Shown here: positions 1-5,347 of the stretch, piece by piece | Numbering within the stretch: position 1 is the first letter of the stretch | Layout of the letters: each line of letters starts with the position of its first letter | DNA from: Sediminibacterium sp. UBA657 | GTDB taxonomy: Bacteria > Bacteroidota > Bacteroidia > Chitinophagales > Chitinophagaceae | Assembly (NCBI GenBank): GCA_002299885.1 | Contig: DBOB01000019.1 | Span: 1 to 30,983 of the forward strand | Direction of reading: 5' to 3' | Length of the DNA stretch: 30,983 nt | Program-made: the position numbers and the translations under genes | Notes under the pieces: model-generated | Seen by the model: only the letters and a program-made list of their open reading frames with translations | Told to the model about the DNA's origin: nothing | The model's database searches: none

Positions 1-59
1 GCCGGTAGCGCACTTGGTTTGGGACCAAGCGGTCGCCGGTTCGAATCCTGTCTTCCCGA
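1..59 (+). tRNA. tRNA-Pro (anticodon TGG), 5' end missing
   Basis: The window opens inside a tRNA gene, at about its D loop. The anticodon stem is 13-17 paired with 25-29, and the 7-nt loop 18-24 carries TGG at 20-22, so the tRNA reads proline codons. The T loop is TTCGAAT at 40-46. The 3' acceptor strand is CTTCCCG at 52-58, followed by discriminator A59; CCA is not encoded. The T stem 35-39/47-51 has one C-T mismatch (37/49) and a terminal G-T pair. The last 15 bases belong to the attachment core of the integrated element that follows. The 5' acceptor strand lies upstream of the window, so acceptor pairing could not be checked. Confidence 0.93.
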
Positions 60-60
60 C
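45..60. repeat. attL core, 16-bp direct repeat
   Basis: The sequence ATCCTGTCTTCCCGAC is identical to positions 5145-5160. It covers the 3' part of the T arm, the acceptor strand and the discriminator base of tRNA-Pro, plus one base. Identity stops at position 61 (G against C at 5161) and is broken at 43-44. Tyrosine integrases commonly use tRNA 3' ends as attachment sites. Confidence 0.88.
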
Positions 61-74
61 GAAGATGAAAATTA

Positions 75-119
75 CCTCTACAAATCGTTGATAATCAATG
101 AGTTTTGTAGGGGTTTTTT
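75..119 (+). terminator. Rho-independent terminator after tRNA-Pro, element-borne
   Basis: A 10-bp stem (75-84 with 104-113, one G-T pair) is followed by six T residues at 114-119. It lies inside the element, 16 nt after the tRNA 3' end, so it would end the tRNA transcript after integration and shield the integrase region. Its loop contains the near-palindrome TTGATAATCAAT (88-99). Confidence 0.7.
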
Positions 120-133
120 CTTTAATATCAAAA

Positions 134-154
134 CATAACCCATACCATAACCAA
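134..154. promoter_or_regulatory. Candidate integrase arm-type sites, left end
   Basis: Two CATAACC heptamers lie at 134-140 and 146-152, upstream of the integrase start. The longer form CCATAACCAA (145-154) recurs exactly at 5078-5087 near the right end. Short repeated sites inside each element end are where the N-terminal arm-binding domain of tyrosine integrases binds. Assignment here is by position and repetition only. Confidence 0.45.
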
Positions 155-194
155 TTTAAGATTTAATTGTATATTAGTATTACAATTAAAAGTC

Positions 195-1643
195 ATGGGT
201 GTATCGTTAGTCATAGTCAAAACAGATGTAAAGGAGTCAAATGGAAAGAAAGTTTGTCCCTTACAGTTTCAATACAAATACAAGGGTAGTTATAAGAGGT
301 TTCCAACTAAAGAGTACATAGAGTTCAAATATTGGAAAGGTGGGGTCATTTCCAATCGTTGTCCCAATTATACAGAAATACAAAAGAGGATTAATTCATT
401 AAGAAAGAAATTAGATAGTGTTATAACTGATATAATTGAAAACGGAGATATACCCACTCCAACATTAGTTAAAATCAATTATGATAAGATAGAGGAGACT
501 CAATTATCAAAACAACCTAAACCACAAAACTTCTGGAGTTCTTATCAAACCTTTTTAAAAGATAAATCCAAACATCACAGAGGATACACAAAGACTTTAT
601 TAACCTTAGAGAATACACTAAGGAAGTTTGAAAAGGAAACAAAACACAACCTGACATTTGATTTTATACTATTTGGAAGATTTGAAACTGAATTTAAAAA
701 TCATTGTTTAGAGATAGAGTTACCCCCAAGAAAAAACTCAACAAAGAAACAAATTGGTTTATCAAACAATTATGTAAATAAATTATTTTCTAATCTAAAG
801 ATATTTTTGTCTTGGTGTAAACAAGAACGAATCATAACCGATATTAAAAGATTTAAATCATTAAAGACAGTTAGAAATGATGTTTTAGTTTATTTGAATA
901 CAGAGGAGGTAAAGAAAATGTTTGATTACAAGAAGTATGATTATCCATTAAGTTATGATAATGTAGATGTGATTACTGAAAAGGACAAGGATGGAAATGA
1001 AATCCACTGGAATAATTTAGAATTAATAAAAGATATTTTCACATTTCAATGTAGTGTTGGGTGTAGGTGGGGGGATATACATAGGATGACTGTTGGAATG
1101 TTTAAAATTGAAAAAGGATTCTTTATTTGGACAATGAATAAGACTAAGGATAATGTTATTGTTCCCGAGAATCCTATCTCTCTGGGTATATTCATGAAGT
1201 ATTCAAAAAATAAATCATTATCACAAAATCTATTTCCAAAGTATTCTCAACAAAATTTCAATTTACATTTAAAAGATATTGGAAAAGAACTAGGGTTTAA
1301 AAGATTAATCAAAAGAGAAATATTAGTTGGGAGTGACTTAAGAGAAGGTTCCGAGAAGGATGTATTCACTTATGAGTTACTATCCTCTCATTCAGGTAGA
1401 AGAAGTTTTATAAAGAATCTTATTGATATGGGTACTATGGATAACTGGAGTATTATGAAGTTGTCTGGACACAAGACCCTCAGTTCATTTCAGAAATATG
1501 TTTCAGTAAACAAAGAAGATATAAAAAAAGGTAAGGATTTGTATTCAAAAGAATTTGATGAATCAGAGGATAGGGAGATTAGGGAGTTTGTAAGGAAGTA
1601 TCCAATGGAAAAGGTCCTGTCTTATTATTTGAAAAGTAAGTAA
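195..1643 (+). CDS. Tyrosine recombinase/integrase
   Basis: This 482-residue site-specific recombinase probably inserts and excises the element at tRNA-Pro. The N-terminal ~75 residues look like the arm-binding domain common in Bacteroidota integrases, followed by a helical core-binding domain (~110-225) and the catalytic domain (~235-450). The catalytic residues are visible: Arg291 in CRWGD, a Lys at 316 or 318, His399-x-x-Arg402 in HSGRR, His426 in SGHKT, and the nucleophile Tyr435. About 45 residues follow the nucleophile, a rather long tail. The ATG at 195 is followed directly by the expected beta-strand pattern. The next gene begins about 12 nt after the stop, so the two may be co-transcribed. 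Function is secure from motifs; the attachment target is inferred from position. Confidence 0.95.
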   Translation: MGVSLVIVKTDVKESNGKKVCPLQFQYKYKGSYKRFPTKEYIEFKYWKGGVISNRCPNYTEIQKRINSLRKKLDSVITDIIENGDIPTPTLVKINYDKIEETQLSKQPKPQNFWSSYQTFLKDKSKHHRGYTKTLLTLENTLRKFEKETKHNLTFDFILFGRFETEFKNHCLEIELPPRKNSTKKQIGLSNNYVNKLFSNLKIFLSWCKQERIITDIKRFKSLKTVRNDVLVYLNTEEVKKMFDYKKYDYPLSYDNVDVITEKDKDGNEIHWNNLELIKDIFTFQCSVGCRWGDIHRMTVGMFKIEKGFFIWTMNKTKDNVIVPENPISLGIFMKYSKNKSLSQNLFPKYSQQNFNLHLKDIGKELGFKRLIKREILVGSDLREGSEKDVFTYELLSSHSGRRSFIKNLIDMGTMDNWSIMKLSGHKTLSSFQKYVSVNKEDIKKGKDLYSKEFDESEDREIREFVRKYPMEKVLSYYLKSK

Positions 1644-1654
1644 TATTGAACCCT

Positions 1655-2455
1655 ATGAATAAAAAAAATATATTTGATGTTATCAATAAAGTAAAGGAAG
1701 ATAAACGAAAACTAAAGAAAATAATAAACCCTGGGTTTGAAAAAATACGAATTGAAACCCTAAGATATGAGTTAGGTTCTTGTCCGAAAACAAAACATAA
1801 CAAAAGAAAGTATTATACTATCCGAGATTTGGGTTTTGATAAGTTACATAAGTTATCAAGTAAAGGTGAGAAAAGATGGAAGGGGTATTTCAATGATGGT
1901 GGTAAGGTTTTTATTAAGTCATATAGTACTAATGAAAGTATGTGTGATAGAGTCTTGTTTGAAAAGAAAATAAAAAAATATATCGGAGAAGATATTCCAT
2001 TACCTAAAAGGTATCAACCACCAAAAAGGGGTTATGTAAAAGGAGGAGTAGGTGGGAAGATTGATGGTTTAAATTATTACATGAGAGGTGAGAAACTATC
2101 AAAAAAGGATAGAAATAATTTACTAAAACTGAGTGAAGATTACATTAGTCAGATTGTACACGAACAATCTGATAAACGTGGAGGGATGGAACACGTTGAT
2201 AAAGATTTAGTTAATCTAGACCCTAGTTTAACAGATTTGGAAAATCAGGAAACGTGGAATAATTTTTTCCAAAAACATGGGTATAGATTTCCTGAGTTTG
2301 AAGAAAAGTGGAATAGATTATATGGAAATATACCTGAAGAAATGATTTCAAATGAAAACATTGAAAGTACAGATGAAGAAAAGAAACAAATAGAACAAAT
2401 GAGAGACAAAGTAAATAATATTTTAGGTAAGAAACCAATAGTATTAAAATTTTAA
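1655..2455 (+). CDS. Hypothetical basic protein of the element
   Basis: I do not recognise this ~266-residue protein. The reading frame opens at a TTG (1646), but the ATG at 1655 gives the more natural N terminus MNKKNIFDVI and is preferred. The first two thirds are very rich in Lys and Arg, including stretches around KGEKRWKGYF and PKRYQPPKRGY, which suggests nucleic-acid binding. The last third is acidic, with a likely helix near ESTDEEKKQIEQM. No signal peptide or membrane segment is visible. It sits just after the integrase, probably in one transcript, so a role in replication, mobilisation or excision of the element is possible but unproven. Its 3' end overlaps the opposing small gene by 12 nt. 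Confidence 0.75.
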   Translation: MNKKNIFDVINKVKEDKRKLKKIINPGFEKIRIETLRYELGSCPKTKHNKRKYYTIRDLGFDKLHKLSSKGEKRWKGYFNDGGKVFIKSYSTNESMCDRVLFEKKIKKYIGEDIPLPKRYQPPKRGYVKGGVGGKIDGLNYYMRGEKLSKKDRNNLLKLSEDYISQIVHEQSDKRGGMEHVDKDLVNLDPSLTDLENQETWNNFFQKHGYRFPEFEEKWNRLYGNIPEEMISNENIESTDEEKKQIEQMRDKVNNILGKKPIVLKF

Positions 2456-2725
2456 CAGAGTCATTATTTCTACCAGTGATATACCTTCTAGTTTACTTTC
2501 TTTCGGTTTTCTGGTGTAGTTTACATTGAACATCTCACCATGTTGTAATCCTTTCTTATATACCTGAATCTTATCATCTAAATCCATTAGAGTTCTAGTA
2601 AGTACAGATAACATATCCGGGTCAAACTCATTAAACCTACTGTTAATCAGGTTATCAATTTTCATATACAAATTCATTTGTTTTTTGAATAACTGATTAT
2701 CTATTTCGTATGAATTTAATTTCAT
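2444..2725 (-). CDS. Small hypothetical protein of the element
   Basis: This 93-residue protein is not recognised. It appears wholly alpha-helical with heptad-like hydrophobic spacing (for example LFKKQMNLYMKIDNLI) and is rich in Leu, Met, Asp and Lys. No signal peptide, Cys pair or HTH is obvious. It lies downstream of the excisionase-like gene on the same strand, separated by ~210 bp containing copies of a GTATATCAAA repeat, and it converges with and overlaps the preceding gene by 12 nt. The start ATG at 2725 is followed at once by MKLNSYEIDNQ. It could be a regulator or immunity-type protein, but nothing in the sequence decides this. Confidence 0.6.
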   Translation of the reverse strand: MKLNSYEIDNQLFKKQMNLYMKIDNLINSRFNEFDPDMLSVLTRTLMDLDDKIQVYKKGLQHGEMFNVNYTRKPKESKLEGISLVEIMTLLKF

Positions 2726-2935
2726 TGTATTTTATTTAAAGTATATCAAATTCCAGTACATGGTCAAACTGTAATCGTGATAAAGAGTTCTATAATTGGT
2801 ATATCAGACCATGTAACTTTTATGATTCCAAGTAACTCAAAGAGGTGTGATTTCCTACCACTATTATATAGATAATATATCAGGTTGTATATACTATGTA
2901 TATCAAATAGTGATGTTTTAAGTATATATTTATAT

Positions 2936-3148
2936 TTAAACAACCTCTCTGGTAATTAACATTCCCTTCTTTATCAAATAACTTTTTATATCAGTAACTC
3001 TCCAGTAATTTTTACCAAGAAATTTATAAGGTTTTAAATCTCCTTTTACACATAATCTATAAATGGTATTTTGAGATGTACCAAGTGTTTCAGATAAATC
3101 ATTTATTGTAATAAATTCTTTATCATTTAATTTTTCAATTTTAATCAT
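2936..3148 (-). CDS. Excisionase-like HTH DNA-binding protein
   Basis: This 70-residue protein matches the small helix-turn-helix excisionase family (MerR-like winged HTH, as in HTH_17). The pattern FITINDLSETLGTSQNTIYRL (about residues 12-32) is the HTH and KPYKFLGKNYWRVTDIKSYL (about 38-57) is the wing and last helix. Such proteins act as recombination directionality factors or as regulators of integrated elements. It is encoded opposite to the integrase, with repeats of possible binding sites on both sides. Its ATG overlaps by 3-4 nt the stop of a short, apparently frameshifted reading frame upstream, which suggests the two were once translationally coupled. The DNA-binding fold is well supported; the excision role is inferred from context. 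Confidence 0.82.
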   Translation of the reverse strand: MIKIEKLNDKEFITINDLSETLGTSQNTIYRLCVKGDLKPYKFLGKNYWRVTDIKSYLIKKGMLITREVV

Positions 3149-3308
3149 ATTTTTAATTTTAATATTTTTAATAAATATTCACAGTGTTTACTTTCAGTAG
3201 TGGATACAACTTTCCCCTTCGTTCTCTTATTTACACTTAGTTTGAACCTTCCACCGACCAGTTCGTAGTTTTATACACCCATATCGGTTTTATATTCTTA
3301 TCAATCAT
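3145..3308 (-). pseudogene. Small gene with apparent -1 frameshift, upstream of excisionase
   Basis: On the minus strand an ATG at 3308 opens a frame reading MIDKNIKPIWVYK. One base back, at an AAAA run about 40 nt in, a second frame continues with protein-like composition (NYELVGGRFKLSVNK, then KGKVVSTTESKHCEYLLK) to a TGA at 3145-3147. Joined, they would give a 54-residue basic protein whose stop overlaps the ATG of the excisionase-like gene as ATGA. A one-base deletion, a sequencing error or a programmed slip could each explain it. I do not recognise a family. The second frame alone has no usual start codon. Confidence 0.4.
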
Positions 3309-3722
3309 TTCAGAATGATAATAGTAGTTTTTACTACTCAAACAATTTTTCGGTGTTATTGGGGTTTGTGTTTACCTCATCCGTTATGTTTAGATATTAT
3401 TACAATCCTACAGATTACTACCCAACTTCTGACCCTACCTACTATTAATGGAGATACCCCATTGAGATTAGGAGGGTGATAGTTCTTTTACCCTATGATG
3501 GAGAACTACACCTTATATAAGTATATCAAAAAAATCCAAACGATAATTTTCTAAACCATTCTATATCAAAAACACACACTTTTAAATAAAAGTGTAGATT
3601 TTACAGGTGTTATTGATAGTCAACACGTTGTAATTCAGTTATTAGTAGGACCTGAAATAAATACACATTTTTATTGCTAATCAAGTATTAATGAATATTT
3701 TAGACATATAAAAATAACAGAT
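3309..3722. other. Non-coding stretch of the element
   Basis: I see no convincing gene in these ~410 bases. The stretch holds a short hairpin (AGTAGT-TTTT-ACTACT near 3322-3337), a wider inverted repeat TAGTTCT/AGAACTA near 3479-3507, and the GTATATCAAA-type copies at 3521-3530 and 3561-3570. It probably contains the promoter of the recombinase gene at 3723, and could contain an origin or recombination sites. Confidence 0.4.
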
Positions 3723-4361
3723 ATGAATAATAAATCAAACCCATCCAAAGGAGAGAAAAGAACAACTTATTCATTGGATTGGGATACAGTTATGGGTTTG
3801 GAATCCCGACTTTTAAGGGACTTTGTTACTGAGAAAGGTGAATGTAAGGGAATGGAACTTTTAATGGTTTCTGTGGGGGTTAGATTGGGTTTAAGGGTTA
3901 TTGATAACCTTTCTTTGAAGTGGGAAGATTTGATGGGTTTAGAAGTTGGTGAGAAGTTTGTCAGGATTGAGAAAAAAACCAATAAAGAGAGGATTCTGGT
4001 TATGAGTTCTAAATTGAAGGAGGTACTTGAAACTGTTATAAATCTAACAAATCCAAACCCTAATCATTTCATATTCTCATCTCAGAAAGGTAAAGGTTTA
4101 AAACCCATGTGTATCCAAACATTCAATGGGTATCTGAAGGAGATTATGAAGAAGTATAAGGTTAAGTTCATTGGGAATTGTTCCTCTCACTTACTTCGTA
4201 AATCATTTGTTGTGGGTTCAATAAAGAAAGGATTTGAGAGTGGAGACCACCTTTCATTAATTAAAGTAAGTAGATTGATAGGACACAGTAATGTATCAAC
4301 GACTCTCCGTTATACGAATTTTGAAACCAACCAAATGTTGGATTTGTATGAGTTGGGATAG
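3723..4361 (+). CDS. Catalytic-domain-only tyrosine recombinase
   Basis: This is a second tyrosine recombinase, only 212 residues long. The catalytic set is complete: Arg58 in GLRVID, a Lys near 84-85, His156-x-x-Arg159 in HLLRKS, His188 in IGHSN, and the nucleophile Tyr197 in LRYTNF. About 25 residues precede the catalytic fold, so it lacks the arm-binding and core-binding domains of the integrase at 195-1643. FimB/FimE-type invertases and some small Xer-like proteins have similar size. It converges with the secreted cargo gene, 8 nt away from its stop. It might invert or excise DNA within the element or act with another recombinase. It could also be a truncated integrase, although its N terminus begins with a clean ATG. 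Confidence 0.88.
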   Translation: MNNKSNPSKGEKRTTYSLDWDTVMGLESRLLRDFVTEKGECKGMELLMVSVGVRLGLRVIDNLSLKWEDLMGLEVGEKFVRIEKKTNKERILVMSSKLKEVLETVINLTNPNPNHFIFSSQKGKGLKPMCIQTFNGYLKEIMKKYKVKFIGNCSSHLLRKSFVVGSIKKGFESGDHLSLIKVSRLIGHSNVSTTLRYTNFETNQMLDLYELG

Positions 4362-4369
4362 TCTATTAA

Positions 4370-4966
4370 TTAGTAAGATAAATTCTTAAATACAATTCCC
4401 AAACCTGTGATAACATCACTACGGGTATCATTCTGAAAGTAGGAATTGAAAAACATCCTTGACCTTCTAATTTTGAATAATCCTAATTCTAATTGAACTT
4501 TATATCCCACAGACAAAGTATTGGGTATTGATTTCACAATATCATATCTCGGACGAGGAAAAAGTGGGTCATTTGAAATTGAATAAACGGAGGGATATGT
4601 TGTTGATTGGAAACGAAGTATGGGACTTGTTGAAATGTGAAAAGGGAGTTTGTTTTCAAATAATTTTATAGTTATTCCTGATTCTCCTTGAATTCCAATG
4701 GTTTGAAATTTTAACGGGGTGTAATCCACAATACCTCTCCTAGATGAAGAATTATTAAAGTGTGAGTTTAATGAAGACCCATAATACCAATCAAATGTCT
4801 TGTTTATCCTTTTTCTCTTTGATACATTAATTTCAAATCCTTTCATGTCTCCGGTTCCATTTAAAGAATAATGGAATCCAAAATTATTTACAATTGGATT
4901 TGATATTTGTCCAGAAATATTGGTTACACATAAACTTACCACCACTAATAGGATATAATTTTTCAT
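4370..4966 (-). CDS. Secreted, beta-barrel-like cargo protein
   Basis: This 198-residue protein has a signal peptide (MKNYILLVVVSLCVTNISGQ, cleavage probably after Gly19). The mature part shows alternating polar/hydrophobic strands with many aromatic residues and ends in a Tyr (VFKNLSY), which suggests a small outer-membrane beta barrel. I do not recognise a specific family. It is the last gene before attR, transcribed toward the centre of the element, so it is best read as cargo. Its promoter should lie in 4967-5144, the same stretch that carries the right-end candidate integrase sites. A role such as receptor masking or surface change of the host cell is speculation. Confidence 0.75.
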   Translation of the reverse strand: MKNYILLVVVSLCVTNISGQISNPIVNNFGFHYSLNGTGDMKGFEINVSKRKRINKTFDWYYGSSLNSHFNNSSSRRGIVDYTPLKFQTIGIQGESGITIKLFENKLPFHISTSPILRFQSTTYPSVYSISNDPLFPRPRYDIVKSIPNTLSVGYKVQLELGLFKIRRSRMFFNSYFQNDTRSDVITGLGIVFKNLSY

Positions 4967-5067
4967 TTTGAATTGTATGATTGTTTAGTATTTGTACTAA
5001 TTTCTATTTCATAAATTTATATTTTTTTTTTTAAAATTTAGATTATTTGAAATACATAAAAAAAATA

Positions 5068-5087
5068 GGTTATGTTTCCATAACCAA
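5068..5087. promoter_or_regulatory. Candidate integrase arm-type sites, right end
   Basis: GGTTATG (5068-5074) and CATAACC (5079-5085) form an inverted pair separated by four bases, and CCATAACCAA (5078-5087) matches 145-154 at the left end exactly. The sites lie 58-77 bp inside attR. Closer to attR, ATTGATTATCAA (5123-5134) is the exact reverse complement of 88-99. Confidence 0.45.
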
Positions 5088-5144
5088 ATAGTCAATAAAA
5101 CTATATTTTAATGTCATAACTTATTGATTATCAATATCATTCAT

Positions 5145-5160
5145 ATCCTGTCTTCCCGAC
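5145..5160. repeat. attR core, 16-bp direct repeat
   Basis: This is an exact copy of positions 45-60 (the tRNA-Pro 3' end) with no tRNA body before it, marking the right end of the element. Chromosomal sequence resumes with a hairpin terminator at 5178 that fits the original tRNA transcript. Confidence 0.88.
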
Positions 5161-5177
5161 CAAAAAAGAAAGCAATA

Positions 5178-5200
5178 GCCTCAACGAAAGTTGAGGCTTT
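5178..5200 (+). terminator. Probable original terminator of tRNA-Pro
   Basis: GCCTCAAC (5178-5185), a GAAA tetraloop (5186-5189) and GTTGAGGC (5190-5197) form a perfect 8-bp stem followed by TTTGTTA. It lies 17 nt after the attR core, where a terminator for the intact tRNA gene would sit before the element inserted. Confidence 0.7.
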
Positions 5201-5257
5201 GTTATTTCATGAATAAGCGATTCAAGCTCGCTTGAAATCGCGCATGAGTGAAATAAC
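5201..5257. repeat. Long interrupted hairpin
   Basis: GTTATTTCA (5201-5209) pairs with TGAAATAAC (5249-5257), and the inner GCGAT-TCAAG arm pairs with CTTGA-(A)-ATCGC with one bulged base. The two stems nest, making a long structured element between two terminators. Its role is unclear; it may be a repeated intergenic element or part of a larger read-through structure. Confidence 0.5.
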
Positions 5258-5258
5258 A

Positions 5259-5291
5259 AAAAGCCTAATGAATTACATTCATTAGGCTTTT
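5259..5291. terminator. Bidirectional terminator
   Basis: A perfect 14-bp stem (5259-5272 with 5278-5291, loop TTACA) has A residues on its left arm and T residues on its right, so it can stop transcription from either side. It would end the minus-strand YncE-like gene (stop at 5348) as well as rightward transcripts from the tRNA side. Confidence 0.75.
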
Positions 5292-5347
5292 GATTTTATG
5301 CTTTTAAATATAGGGTATAAAGGATCACCGAACGAAGTGAGGTAATC

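Larger units (their letters stand above)
2741..3570 (+). repeat. Dispersed GTATATCAAA repeats
   Basis: Exact GTATATCAAA occurs at 2741-2750, 2898-2907 and 3521-3530. One-mismatch or shortened copies are CTATATCAAA at 3561-3570, GTATATCAG at 2799-2807, and ATATATCAGG near 2875-2884. All are in the same orientation and cluster in the non-coding DNA on both sides of the excisionase-like gene. They resemble dispersed protein-binding sites, either for an excisionase or as replication iterons, though spacing is irregular. Confidence 0.45.
45..5160. mobile_element. Integrative element in tRNA-Pro, 5.1 kb
   Basis: The element is bounded by a perfect 16-bp direct repeat of the tRNA-Pro 3' end. The integrase gene starts 135 bp inside the left end and points away from the tRNA, the usual layout for tRNA-targeting islands. 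Contents in order are a tyrosine integrase, an unknown basic protein, a small unknown protein, an excisionase-like HTH protein with a broken small gene before it, a catalytic-only tyrosine recombinase, and a secreted cargo protein. The DNA is visibly more AT-rich than the flanking chromosome and uses AGG and ATA codons freely, as expected of acquired DNA. I recognise no relaxase, replication protein, phage structural protein or transposase. It may therefore be a satellite or cargo island that depends on another element for transfer (inference). Confidence 0.85.

Noticed and set aside
1579..1803. 74-codon minus-strand frame across the end of the integrase gene
   Set aside because: It overlaps two real genes and its Phe/Ser-rich composition is that of the reverse of Lys-rich coding DNA.
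3315..3479. 54-codon plus-strand frame from an ATG in the element's non-coding stretch
   Set aside because: Composition is odd (many Thr, Ile, Leu, Cys in no pattern), there is no family resemblance, and no neighbour supports it.
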